The notes: generated by a model not told the origin, from the letters alone. Positions 1 to 6,576 are shown, numbered from the stretch's first letter. The stretch: DNA of 27,494 nt from Lachnospiraceae bacterium UBA3820 (GCA_002369325.1 DFDU01000104.1:1-27494), one strand, 5' to 3'. Program-made: numbers and translations.

Positions 1-856
1 TTTCAAACTGATGAATTCTGTAAACTCCTCTTTCCTCTATACCATGTGCACCCTTTTCTTTTCTGAAACAAGGTGAGTAGCTTGTAAGAGTCTGAGGGAG
101 TTTATCTTCTTCTGTAATAGTGTTTATAAACTTACCGATCATGGAATGTTCACTTGTTCCGATAAGATAAAGATCTTCACCTTCAATCTTATACATCATG
201 GCATCCATTTCTGCAAAACTCATAACACCCGTAACGACATCGCTTCTGATCATAAAAGGAGGAATACAATAAGTAAAACCTCTGTCAATCATAAAGTCAC
301 GTGCGTAAGAAATTACTGCTGAATGAAGTCTTGCGATATCACCCATAAGATAATAGAAACCGTTACCTGCAACTTTTCTTGCACTATCTAAATCTATGCC
401 GTTAAGCTTTTCCATAATGTCTGTATGATACGGAACTTCAAAATCAGGGACAACAGGTTCACCAAATCTTTCTAGCTCGACATTTTCGGAATCATCCTTT
501 CCGATAGGAACAGTTTCATCAATGATATTTGGTATTACCATCATAAGCTTTGTAAGTTTCTCTCTTACCTCAGGTTCCTTTGCCTCAAGCTCTGAAAGTC
601 TTGCTGCATTTTTTGCAACTTCCTTTTTTACTTCTTCAGCTTCTTCTTTCTTGCCCTGTGCCATAAGTGCACCGATTTGTTTTGCGATGGTATTCTTCTT
701 TGCACGAAGTCCGTCGGCTTCCTGCTGAATCTCTCTTACCTCTTTATCTAATTCGATAACTTCATCAACCATAGGAAGCTTGTTATCCTGAAATTTCTTT
801 TTAATATTTTCCTTTACTATGTCCGGGTTTTCTCTGACAAATTTAATATCTAACAT
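1..856 (-). CDS. serS: Seryl-tRNA synthetase, N-terminal 285 codons (3' end beyond left edge)
   Basis: Cytosolic class II aminoacyl-tRNA synthetase that charges tRNA-Ser. The translation begins MLDIKFVRENPDIVKENI, the usual SerRS amino terminus. A long charged helical hairpin follows (about residues 30-105), which is the tRNA-binding coiled coil of the family. Near the window edge class II motif 2 is visible as FRKEKGAHGIEERGVYR followed by IHQFE. The remaining catalytic part lies outside the window, so the gene is cut by the edge and not truncated biologically. The start at 856 is fixed by AAGGAG about 8 bases upstream. serS downstream of parA-parB-DUF4446 is a common Clostridia arrangement. 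No T-box leader is recognisable in the 128 bases before it; a tandem repeat lies there instead. Confidence 0.97.
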   Translation of the reverse strand, partial: MLDIKFVRENPDIVKENIKKKFQDNKLPMVDEVIELDKEVREIQQEADGLRAKKNTIAKQIGALMAQGKKEEAEEVKKEVAKNAARLSELEAKEPEVREKLTKLMMVIPNIIDETVPIGKDDSENVELERFGEPVVPDFEVPYHTDIMEKLNGIDLDSARKVAGNGFYYLMGDIARLHSAVISYARDFMIDRGFTYCIPPFMIRSDVVTGVMSFAEMDAMMYKIEGEDLYLIGTSEHSMIGKFINTITEEDKLPQTLTSYSPCFRKEKGAHGIEERGVYRIHQFE

Positions 857-880
857 TTGTGTTTCTCCTTTTTATAAATT

Positions 881-978
881 TCTTATGACTTTATATAGTT
901 GTTTATTTTATACATAGTTCTTATGACTTTATATAGTTGTTTATTTTATACATAGTTCTTATGTGTTTGTATAGTTGT
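881..978. repeat. 38-bp AT-rich tandem repeat between DUF4446 gene and serS
   Basis: Two identical adjacent 38-base copies (881-918 and 919-956), each starting TCTTATGACTTTATATAG and ending ATACATAGT, are followed by a degenerate third copy of about 22 bases (957-978). It lies in the transcribed leader before serS on the minus strand. I see no hairpin or T-box in it. It may be replication slippage in a spacer, and no function can be assigned. Confidence 0.9.
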
Positions 979-984
979 TAATTA

Positions 985-1671
985 TTATAAATTTCGTACA
1001 TCGATTTCAACTTCGTTTTCATCCGGCTGTTCCTGAAATGCAGTTGCATAAGGATTAGCTTGAGCGTTATAGTCAGCTTCCGTTTGCGCATAAGTCTGAT
1101 TTGGTTGAAGGTCATTTACCGGAATATCGAATTCAAAATTCAAATCATTATCTGCATCACTTGTTAAGTCGTCGATTTCTTCCTCGACAGTCTTAGCTTT
1201 TTCGATTGCTTCCTTTTCTTCATCGGAAAGAGGAATATAGGATTCACCTTTAATTATTTCTTTTGCATAATTGAAACATCCCTCACGAGAATGCATTGAA
1301 TTAAATACAAATCCGGAATTGTCTTCGTTTAACAATGCGATTACAAAGCTGAGTTTTCCTGCCATCTGCTCAAAAGCATCATATTTAACTATTCCGAGTT
1401 TGCTGTAGCAGGATTTAAGATTGCGTTTTATTTCTTTATGTTCTTTGGTTATTCTTTTTGCATTTGCTTTGACCTGATCCATTTCCTTAAATCGGATACG
1501 GATTATTTTTTCCAGATCGGCACCTTTCTTTCCGCTCATAAGAGCTTCGTATTTTCTTGCCATAACATTTAACTTGTTTATAACAGCAAAAAGTAATACT
1601 AAAAGTATAACCAACAATATAAACATGATAACGCAAAATGTTTTAATTTTGATTCCAAATATAGTTTCCAT
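985..1671 (-). CDS. DUF4446 family membrane-anchored protein
   Basis: A 228-residue protein with one amino-terminal transmembrane helix (about residues 11-31) and a Lys/Glu-rich helical, probably coiled-coil stretch (about 45-95). A compact conserved core follows, with the segment CYSKLGIVKYDAFEQMAGKL and then SFVIALL. This core and the position directly after parB identify DUF4446. The function of the family is unknown. The acidic tail (about 155-228) is low complexity and poorly conserved in type. The N-terminal helix suggests anchoring on the cytoplasmic face of the membrane. It sits 26 bases after parB on the same strand and is probably co-transcribed with parA-parB. The family and context are clear, the role is not. 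Confidence 0.85.
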   Translation of the reverse strand: METIFGIKIKTFCVIMFILLVILLVLLFAVINKLNVMARKYEALMSGKKGADLEKIIRIRFKEMDQVKANAKRITKEHKEIKRNLKSCYSKLGIVKYDAFEQMAGKLSFVIALLNEDNSGFVFNSMHSREGCFNYAKEIIKGESYIPLSDEEKEAIEKAKTVEEEIDDLTSDADNDLNFEFDIPVNDLQPNQTYAQTEADYNAQANPYATAFQEQPDENEVEIDVRNL

Positions 1672-1697
1672 ATTTAATATATACTCCGTCGTTTTTA

Positions 1698-2624
1698 TTA
1701 TTTTGCGTTATATAACATATGAGTTATTCTGTCCAGGTCTTCCTCGGAATAATATTCTATTTCTATTTTTCCTTTGTTTCGGTTTGAAGCCTTGATAGTA
1801 GCTTTTGTTCCGAGAGCATTTTTAAGACGCTCTTCTATCTCCCTGTACAGGAAAGAAAAATCTTCCGTGACAGCAGCTTCCTTTTTTGCTGTTGCTCCGC
1901 GAAGAACTTTTTTTACATAGCTTTCTGTTTCACGCACACTTAGTTTTTTATCAAATACATAAAGTGCGGTTTCATATTGAAGAGTGGTATCCTCAATACT
2001 GATTAAAGTACGAACATGTCCCGTGGTAAGCATATCATCAATAAGCATCTGCTGAACAGGTTCGGCAAGCTTTAAAAGTCTTAATGAATTGGTTATGGTC
2101 GATCTGCTCTTTGATACTTTTTCCGCAACCTCATCCTGTTTAAGATTAAATTCTTTAATTAATCTGTCATAAGCAAGAGCTTCTTCAATAGGATTAAGAT
2201 CTTCACGTTGAATGTTTTCAATAAGAGCAATTTCAACTATTTCCTGATCGGTATATTCTTTAATTACGACAGGAACCTCTTTGAGTCCGGCAAGTCTTGC
2301 AGCTCTCCATCGTCTTTCACCTGCAATTATTTCATAATATTTATTGCGCTTCGTAACTACGAGTGGTTCGATAATGCCATATTGTTTAATTGAATCCGCA
2401 AGTTCTGCAAGTGCATCCTCATCAAAATTTTTTCTGGGCTGACTCTTGTTAGGTTCTATCTTATTAATGTTGATAGTACGTTCAACCTCTTTAACAACTT
2501 CTTTTACAGTCTCTTTTGTTTCTGTCTTTACCGGCTGCTTTGCCGCAGGTGCTTTTCCTTTTTTTTCTTCACCGGTAGGAATAAGTGTATTAAGTCCTCT
2601 TCCTAAACCTCTTTTTACCGCCAT
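1698..2624 (-). CDS. parB: Chromosome partitioning protein ParB/Spo0J
   Basis: ParB is a CTP-dependent DNA clamp that loads at parS and spreads, giving the substrate for ParA and SMC in origin segregation. Numbered from MAVKRGLGRGL, the protein has 308 residues. It has a basic amino-terminal ParA-contact peptide (1-16), a charged linker, the ParB/Srx-like nucleotide-binding fold with GERRWRAARLAG (102-113), the ENIQREDLNPIEEA segment (137-150), a helix-turn-helix (about 161-182, KQDEVAEKVSKSRSTITNSL) and a C-terminal dimerisation domain. An upstream in-frame ATG at 2645 is possible, but AAGAGGAGAG sits correctly before the ATG at 2624, and MAVKRGLGRGL matches the family start. It lies 30 bases after parA, in an operon with it. 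Its binding sites are clustered at 3608-4517. Confidence 0.96.
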   Translation of the reverse strand: MAVKRGLGRGLNTLIPTGEEKKGKAPAAKQPVKTETKETVKEVVKEVERTININKIEPNKSQPRKNFDEDALAELADSIKQYGIIEPLVVTKRNKYYEIIAGERRWRAARLAGLKEVPVVIKEYTDQEIVEIALIENIQREDLNPIEEALAYDRLIKEFNLKQDEVAEKVSKSRSTITNSLRLLKLAEPVQQMLIDDMLTTGHVRTLISIEDTTLQYETALYVFDKKLSVRETESYVKKVLRGATAKKEAAVTEDFSFLYREIEERLKNALGTKATIKASNRNKGKIEIEYYSEEDLDRITHMLYNAK

Positions 2625-2654
2625 TTTATCTCTCCTCTTTATCAATATGTATAT

Positions 2655-3443
2655 TTATAATCCGGCAAATAATTTGTTATTAATTACCTCTTCGGCTAAA
2701 TCTCTGTATCCTTGTGCACCGGCGGATCTGCTGTCGTATAAATTAATAGGCAGACCGAAACTTGGTGCTTCTGCAAGTCGAACATTTCGTGGGATAATGG
2801 TTTTGTAAATAAATTGGTCAAGGTTATTCTTTACATTTTCAACAACCTCCAATGAAAGATTTGTTCTTGAATCAAACATTGTAAAGACAACACCTTCAAT
2901 TTCAAGTGACCTGTTAAGTTTCTTTCTAATAAGATTGATTGTGTACATCAACTGGGTGAGTCCGTCCAATGCAAAAAATTCACATTGAATAGGAACCAAT
3001 ACCGTATCGGCTGCAGTCATTGAATTAACTGTTAAGATTCCTAAAGCAGGAGGACAGTCAATAATTACATAGTCAAATTTGTCCCTTACCTTTGCAATCA
3101 GGTTCTTAAGAATATATTGTGGCTTATCAATATCTATAAATTCAACTTCCGCACCGGCAAGCTCCCTGCTTGCAGGAAGTAAACTTAAATTTAATTTTTT
3201 GCTTTCGAGCGGATGAACGATCATACACTCTCCGATATTACACTCTTCACACATGGCGTGATAAATTGTGTATTGTAAAGAATTTTTATCAACCCCAAGT
3301 CCACTTGTCATATTTCCCTGCGGATCCATATCTACTGCCAGAACCTTCTGACCTTTTTCTGCAAGACAAGCAGCTAAATTAATTGAGGTTGTGGTTTTTC
3401 CAACGCCGCCTTTTTGGTTTGCGACAGCTATAACTCTTCCCAT
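2655..3443 (-). CDS. parA: Chromosome partitioning ATPase ParA/Soj
   Basis: A 262-residue Walker-type ParA ATPase. It has the deviant Walker A motif KGGVGKTTT (residues 11-19, signature Lys11 and catalytic Lys16), the A' motif VDMDPQGN (37-44) and Walker B-like IIDCPP (127-132, Asp129). In Firmicutes Soj regulates DnaA and, with ParB/Spo0J, helps segregate origins. The ATG at 3443 is preceded by GGAGG (minus strand, 3452-3456), and an extended -10 box lies just upstream. Length and motifs are complete. In many Firmicutes rsmG and mnmG lie upstream of soj. Here they are absent, and the gene abuts a long parS-rich spacer instead. Confidence 0.97.
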   Translation of the reverse strand: MGRVIAVANQKGGVGKTTTSINLAACLAEKGQKVLAVDMDPQGNMTSGLGVDKNSLQYTIYHAMCEECNIGECMIVHPLESKKLNLSLLPASRELAGAEVEFIDIDKPQYILKNLIAKVRDKFDYVIIDCPPALGILTVNSMTAADTVLVPIQCEFFALDGLTQLMYTINLIRKKLNRSLEIEGVVFTMFDSRTNLSLEVVENVKNNLDQFIYKTIIPRNVRLAEAPSFGLPINLYDSRSAGAQGYRDLAEEVINNKLFAGL

Positions 3444-3469
3444 CTTCTAAACCTCCGTATGTAGTCAAC

Positions 3470-3478
3470 ATTATATCA
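3470..3478 (-). promoter_or_regulatory. Extended -10 promoter for parA-parB
   Basis: Reading the minus strand, TGATATAAT (TGn plus a perfect TATAAT) lies 27 bases before the parA start. No good -35 is seen at the right distance (TAGCGA), as is usual for extended -10 promoters. The same 9-mer occurs on the plus strand at 4702-4710. Confidence 0.6.
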
Positions 3479-3607
3479 CTAACCGACTTTTTTCGCTATA
3501 TCTAAATATAGTTTAAAATCACTAGTATCTACAATATATAGAATATTTTGCACGTTTCTATCCTGAGAGGATTGATTCTATTGCTTTGACTCTTGTTTCT
3601 GTGAGAA

Positions 3608-3623
3608 TGTTTCACGTGAAACA
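3608..3623. other. parS: parS site 1, perfect (TGTTTCACGTGAAACA)
   Basis: A perfect 16-base palindrome identical to the well-known Firmicutes ParB/Spo0J binding site. It lies 165 bases upstream of parA. Confidence 0.95.
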
Positions 3624-3646
3624 TCTATTGTATGATAATTGAAGAA

Positions 3647-3805
3647 TTATTTGCCTTTAGAATCACTTAGAAGTACTGCACTTTCTTCTTTTGCTTGGCT
3701 TTTTCTTTTTTGTTCTGCTTTGGAATTTGCTCGCTGCTTTGATTTGGCTTTATAAGTATGATTAAGATTCGCTTCTGGTTTTGGTTTGTATTGGTACTCG
3801 ATTAT
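3647..3805 (-). pseudogene. Possible decayed Lys/Gln-rich gene fragment upstream of parA
   Basis: On the minus strand 52 codons are open, reading residues such as IIEYQYKPKPEANLNHTY and then an Ala/Lys/Gln/Glu-rich stretch ending ESAVLLSDSKGK and a TAA. There is no ATG, GTG or TTG start, and a TAA precedes the stretch directly. Its composition resembles a helical, charged protein tail, but the A-rich minus strand here could give such codons by chance. I do not recognise a family. Confidence 0.2.
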
Positions 3806-3896
3806 TTAATTGAGCAACTTTGGATTCGTTCTTGTTGATTGGAATGATTTATTGGAATGTATTTCTATGTATTTCTTGATTTGTTAATTGCGTTTT

Positions 3897-3932
3897 GAAT
3901 TTGTCTTTTCCTCTTGTGTTTCACGTGAAACA
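3897..3932. repeat. Duplicated parS block, copy A
   Basis: This 36-base segment, a 20-base left flank beginning GAATTTGTCTTTT plus a perfect parS, matches 4091-4126 at 33 of 36 positions. The identity continues outside the palindrome, so this parS copy appears to have arisen by local duplication. Confidence 0.8.
3917..3932. other. parS: parS site 2, perfect
   Basis: Perfect TGTTTCACGTGAAACA, 309 bases from site 1 (start to start). On the minus strand AAGGAG lies just before it, and the palindrome then reads LFHVKH. The frame closes after 22 codons, so no gene is called. Confidence 0.95.
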
Positions 3933-4014
3933 ATACTCCTTATGAATTGATTTCTATTATGATACTTGTTGTATCTTGCTCATCCATGTTCTGATGTTTG
4001 CACTTTAGAATTAG

Positions 4015-4030
4015 ATTTTTATGTGAAACG
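4015..4030. other. Degenerate parS-like half site
   Basis: ATTTTTATGTGAAACG matches 11 of 16 parS positions. The right half-site GTGAAAC is intact and the left half is lost. It may be a decayed site, and binding is doubtful. Confidence 0.25.
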
Positions 4031-4090
4031 TAGTTATTCGTATTGTTATATGAATTTTATAATTTGTATTTCTCTATGCTCTGATACTAT

Positions 4091-4126
4091 GAATTTGTCT
4101 TTTGATTTTGTGTTTCACGTGAAACA
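4091..4126. repeat. Duplicated parS block, copy B
   Basis: Second copy of the 36-base block at 3897-3932, with three mismatches confined to positions 4104-4107. Confidence 0.8.
4111..4126. other. parS: parS site 3, perfect
   Basis: Perfect TGTTTCACGTGAAACA, 194 bases after site 2, lying inside the duplicated block. Confidence 0.95.
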
Positions 4127-4231
4127 TGTTTGATAGTGCCTTTAGTTGTTTATTGATGAACTCAAAATTTTTAGCTGACTTATAGATTATATTCCTGGTT
4201 GAATTAGTTTGGCTTTTGAAGACTTGCCTCG

Positions 4232-4240
4232 TTATTCACA
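4232..4240 (+). promoter_or_regulatory. DnaA box TTATTCACA
   Basis: Matches the TTATNCACA consensus exactly and lies immediately left of parS site 4. A lone 9-mer has weak statistical support. The neighbouring boxes further right strengthen it. Confidence 0.4.
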
Positions 4241-4242
4241 AA

Positions 4243-4258
4243 TGTTTCGTGTGAAACA
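4243..4258. other. parS: parS site 4, 14 of 16 (TGTTTCGTGTGAAACA)
   Basis: Differs from consensus at the two central-left positions (CA to GT at positions 7-8). Both outer arms are intact, so weaker ParB binding is plausible. Confidence 0.75.
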
Positions 4259-4299
4259 ATTTGGAGTTGTTGCTTTTTGTATAATAATCGCGTCGTCTA

Positions 4300-4315
4300 T
4301 GTTTCACGTGAAACG
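4300..4315. other. parS: parS site 5, 15 of 16 (TGTTTCACGTGAAACG)
   Basis: One terminal mismatch. It is exactly 57 bases after site 4, the same spacing as between sites 6 and 7. Confidence 0.9.
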
Positions 4316-4444
4316 TCAGCTGTTACTGAATTTTGAAATACTATTTGTTGTTGTACTTTTTTAAAATCATTATAATAGTAAATATCCCGGCTATTGTTTG
4401 TGCTTTGCTATAAAAAATAAGGGTTGCAATCATCAAACCTCAAA

Positions 4445-4460
4445 TGTTTCACGTGAAACA
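4445..4460. other. parS: parS site 6, perfect
   Basis: Perfect TGTTTCACGTGAAACA, 145 bases after site 5. Confidence 0.95.
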
Positions 4461-4501
4461 TTGAAACTTGCAAAATGATATTAAGAAGGAAGGTTCTTTG
4501 T

Positions 4502-4517
4502 TGTTTCACGTGTAACG
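4502..4517. other. parS: parS site 7, 14 of 16 (TGTTTCACGTGTAACG)
   Basis: Two mismatches in the right arm. It lies 57 bases after site 6 and 20 bases before the strongest DnaA box. Confidence 0.75.
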
Positions 4518-4536
4518 TGAATAATGCGGTGGACAA

Positions 4537-4545
4537 TGTGGATAA
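4537..4545 (-). promoter_or_regulatory. DnaA box TTATCCACA (perfect)
   Basis: The plus strand reads TGTGGATAA, the exact complement of the consensus DnaA box. It is the first of three same-orientation boxes at 4537, 4569 and 4661, with AT-rich sequence between the last two. The positions suggest an origin element next to the parS array. Confidence 0.55.
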
Positions 4546-4568
4546 CTTTGGGGATTGCCGCGAAGGAA

Positions 4569-4577
4569 TGTTGATAA
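4569..4577 (-). promoter_or_regulatory. DnaA-box-like TTATCAACA
   Basis: One mismatch to TTATCCACA, in the same orientation as the box 32 bases to the left. Confidence 0.35.
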
Positions 4578-4660
4578 CTTTTTGAAATTGCAAAATATAA
4601 TCAATAATTTGTGCCGCGATTTATTAAGGTACAATATGTCGATGCTTCGTCGAAAGATAG

Positions 4661-4669
4661 TGCGGATAA
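4661..4669 (-). promoter_or_regulatory. DnaA-box-like TTATCCGCA
   Basis: One mismatch to TTATCCACA, in the same orientation as the two boxes to its left. Confidence 0.35.
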
Positions 4670-4701
4670 ATCAAATAACCAAATAAGTGATGAGGTCTCT
4701 A

Positions 4702-4710
4702 TGATATAAT
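4702..4710 (+). promoter_or_regulatory. Extended -10 promoter facing the plus-strand locus
   Basis: TGATATAAT, identical to the box before parA but on the other strand, lies 30 bases before the ATG at 4740. There is no clear -35. It is the probable promoter of the small broken ORF and the zinc-ribbon gene after it. Confidence 0.5.
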
Positions 4711-4739
4711 ATATGCAGCGTCCAAAAATAAAATAACAT

Positions 4740-4972
4740 ATGAAATGGATTTATATACTCAAGTCAAAGGATGACCGGTTTGAATTCGAATATCTGCGTG
4801 ATTCCGGGTTGAGCGTTGATGTGCAGTTTGAAAAATATTCGTACAGGATATGCATTTATACCTCTTGAAAGCGAGCGATGATAATTGGTATAATATTGAT
4901 GGTAAGGATGATGATTGGATACAAACAAAATATATTTACTTAGAAATAATCAAGTTAGGGGTGTCTGTATAA
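4740..4972 (+). pseudogene. Small frameshifted ORF (about 78 codons over two frames)
   Basis: From the ATG at 4740 the frame reads MKWIYILKSKDDRFEFEYLR and continues to CIYTS before a TGA at 4866-4868. A second frame opens at that point (4862 on) and reads LLKASDDNWYNIDGKDDDWI and on to LGVSV before a TAA at 4970-4972. That stop lies two bases before the next gene's start. Both halves are Asp/Tyr/Ile-rich and similar in character, as if one protein of roughly 80 residues had suffered a -1 type shift near 4864. No slippery heptamer is evident, so programmed shifting is unlikely. It may be a real frameshift or a sequencing error. I do not recognise the family. No good Shine-Dalgarno precedes the ATG. 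Confidence 0.4.
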
Positions 4973-4973
4973 A

Positions 4974-6254
4974 TTGAAAAAAACAGAAGAAAGAAAGTGG
5001 TTAAGAACCAGCGACGATTTGTATGAGAAATTCGCTGCTGAACTGGAAAGTGGAATTGAAACAGGTGAAAAAGTGTCTTCCGGTGATCAGGATATAAAAT
5101 ATGGCATAGAGCTTTGGAGAAATCGTCTCAATAAAAAGAAACTGGGGGTTTCGTATGATATAATTCCACGCGGGTTGTTTGCGGATTCGTCTCACTCGCG
5201 CGAATGGAAAGATGAACATTATAGCAGCAAGGTATATCACAGAACCTGTCGCTTAAATAAAGCTGTATATGTTGATGGAAAAGAAGTTTATTCCAATGGT
5301 GACAATAAGGTTATGTACCAAACCGTGACTGATGTTCTTGACGGTGCCAGGGTCGAAGATGATTTTTATTGCTGTCCGAATTGCGGAGCGAATGTAAAAA
5401 TCGGTGAGCTTGTTGAGGGTTGTCCGTATTGCGGTACTTTTTTTAAGATGGACGAGTTGTATCCAAAGGTTTCGGGGTACTATTTTATCAGTGATTTTGG
5501 TGAAACGGAAAACGAGTTGAAATCAGAAATAGGAAAAATAATATGGCCGATGATAATTGGATTCAGCATTTTATTTACATTTGTTTTTTCGGTGCAAAAA
5601 AACGGTACCGGTCATTCTTTGCTGCTTTCGGCGATTCCGGGAGTGCTTTTTGGCTTTATCTTTGGAGGATTTTTGGGCTATATATTATGGGTGTATAAAA
5701 AACTCGGAAAGCTTTTTAAAGAGGCGGGAAAATCTATAGTGCTTCTTTCGAACACAGCCGGGTCAAATAAGAAATTTGAAAACTGCATGAAGAAATATAG
5801 TCCTGAATTTTCTTTTGAATACTTTCAATCTAAGGTTGTGTCCATGATAAGGGTAATAGTGTTCTCGGATAATCCTGTTGATCTGCCTTTTTATACCGGA
5901 GACGGAGTAAACGGATGTTTTGATGATGTGATAGATACCGATTTTCGGGGTGCACTTGCATTAAGAAGTATCAAAGAAGAAAACGGAAAGATATGCGCTT
6001 ATGCTGATGCATATATGATTAATACTTATGAAAGAAACGGAAAAGTAAAAAGAAAAGAAGAAAAAATAAATGTTGAATTAGAGAGAAGAACAGACATACC
6101 TATAGATTATGGTTTCTCGATAAAAAAGATTCAATGCCCGGGGTGCGCCGGAAGTTTCGATGCAACCAAAAACAGAACCTGTCCTTATTGCGGAAATTCT
6201 TATGATATAGAGGATATGGATTGGGTTGTCAAATCTATCAAAATAGTTAAGTAG
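4974..6254 (+). CDS. Double zinc-ribbon membrane protein with Tim44-like domain
   Basis: A 426-residue protein with a basic, charged N-terminal region and then a zinc ribbon CPNCG/CPYCG (Cys134, 137, 150, 153). Two transmembrane helices (about 189-207 and 215-239) come next. A soluble domain of about 100 residues (270-375) begins SPEFSFEYFQSKV, has SDNPVDLPFY, and resembles Tim44-like domains. A second zinc ribbon CPGCA/CPYCG follows (Cys388, 391, 403, 406). Both ends should be cytoplasmic. The start is TTG at 4974, chosen because the reading frame has no ATG nearby and a G-rich TTAGGGG lies about 12 bases upstream. The role is unknown. It is probably a membrane scaffold or adaptor of the signalling locus that follows, several of whose members also begin with zinc ribbons. 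The Tim44 similarity is my reading of a short pattern and is moderate. Confidence 0.8.
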   Translation: MKKTEERKWLRTSDDLYEKFAAELESGIETGEKVSSGDQDIKYGIELWRNRLNKKKLGVSYDIIPRGLFADSSHSREWKDEHYSSKVYHRTCRLNKAVYVDGKEVYSNGDNKVMYQTVTDVLDGARVEDDFYCCPNCGANVKIGELVEGCPYCGTFFKMDELYPKVSGYYFISDFGETENELKSEIGKIIWPMIIGFSILFTFVFSVQKNGTGHSLLLSAIPGVLFGFIFGGFLGYILWVYKKLGKLFKEAGKSIVLLSNTAGSNKKFENCMKKYSPEFSFEYFQSKVVSMIRVIVFSDNPVDLPFYTGDGVNGCFDDVIDTDFRGALALRSIKEENGKICAYADAYMINTYERNGKVKRKEEKINVELERRTDIPIDYGFSIKKIQCPGCAGSFDATKNRTCPYCGNSYDIEDMDWVVKSIKIVK

Positions 6255-6576
6255 TTTTATCGGGTTGTATTTAATGATGATTTTACGTGGCGCTCTTAAG
6301 AATGTGTTTTGTAGGTATAACGGAATCTTCTCGTAAAAAATCTTTTGAAAGCACCGGATTGTATAAAACATTGACAAGACGGTAAAATACGGAATTGCCA
6401 ACTAATTCTTGCTATTATGATACTACTGTTGGGTCGATCTGTGACAAAAGTGGTAAATGCTTTTGAAATACGTTTTTACGGTACTTGCCGAGTGGTAAAA
6501 AAAATTGCAAATCAGAGATAATTTTGATATACTTTATATATGTTTTAAAATCTAAAAGCAATGGGGGTAAATGCTT
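6255..6576 (+). other. Intergenic region with a promoter, otherwise nothing recognised
   Basis: This spacer of 322 bases separates the zinc-ribbon gene from the first PrsW-FHA gene. I see no terminator hairpin, RNA gene or credible ORF. An overlapping minus-strand frame (6078-6401) has no family signal and mostly overlaps the real gene. A perfect TTGACA at 6371-6376 lacks a -10 at workable spacing. GGTAAATGCTT occurs twice (6452-6462 and 6566-6576), the second copy spanning the ribosome-binding site. The likely promoter is listed separately. Confidence 0.5.
6505..6533 (+). promoter_or_regulatory. Sigma-70 type promoter of the FHA/kinase locus
   Basis: TTGCAA (6505-6510), a 17-base spacer and TATACT (6528-6533) lie 44 bases before the first PrsW-FHA start. 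The same TTGCAA -35 sequence recurs in the putative maf promoter. It is likely the main promoter for the closely spaced genes from 6577 to 18208. Confidence 0.55.

Larger units (their letters stand above)
3444..4739. other. Gene-free parS centromere region, candidate origin of replication
   Basis: About 1.3 kb without a convincing gene lies between divergently transcribed halves of the window. It holds eight parS or parS-like palindromes (listed separately), DnaA-box-like 9-mers at 4232, 4537, 4569 and 4661, and divergent extended -10 promoters at both ends. Its plus strand is strikingly T-rich over A: in 3661-3720 I count 32 T against 8 A in 60 bases. Apparent ORFs here, such as one on the minus strand across 4408-4593, are short and are created partly by the palindrome itself, which reads FHVKH in one frame. 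dnaA is not in the window, so calling this oriC is an inference. Confidence 0.6.

Noticed and set aside
857..984. T-box riboswitch before serS
   Set aside because: No T-box consensus or terminator/antiterminator pair is seen, and the spacer is mostly a 38-bp tandem repeat.
4015..4030. Eighth functional parS site
   Set aside because: Only 11 of 16 positions match and one arm is lost. It is listed as a degenerate half-site only.
3608..4517. CRISPR-like array of 16-base repeats
   Set aside because: The repeats are perfect palindromes of parS, their spacing is irregular (57 to 309 bases), and no cas genes are present.
4408..4593. Minus-strand ORF of 61 codons across the parS sites
   Set aside because: It contains the FHVKH reading of a parS palindrome, has no ribosome site or family signal, and spans two parS sites and a DnaA box.
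5001..5240. Minus-strand ORF inside the zinc-ribbon gene
   Set aside because: It is a shadow frame of a convincing plus-strand gene with Cys motifs.
6371..6376. Perfect TTGACA as a -35 box
   Set aside because: No -10-like hexamer lies 16-18 bases downstream.
6078..6401. Minus-strand ORF of 107 codons overlapping the end of the zinc-ribbon gene
   Set aside because: It mostly overlaps a real gene, lacks a ribosome site, and has no recognisable domain.
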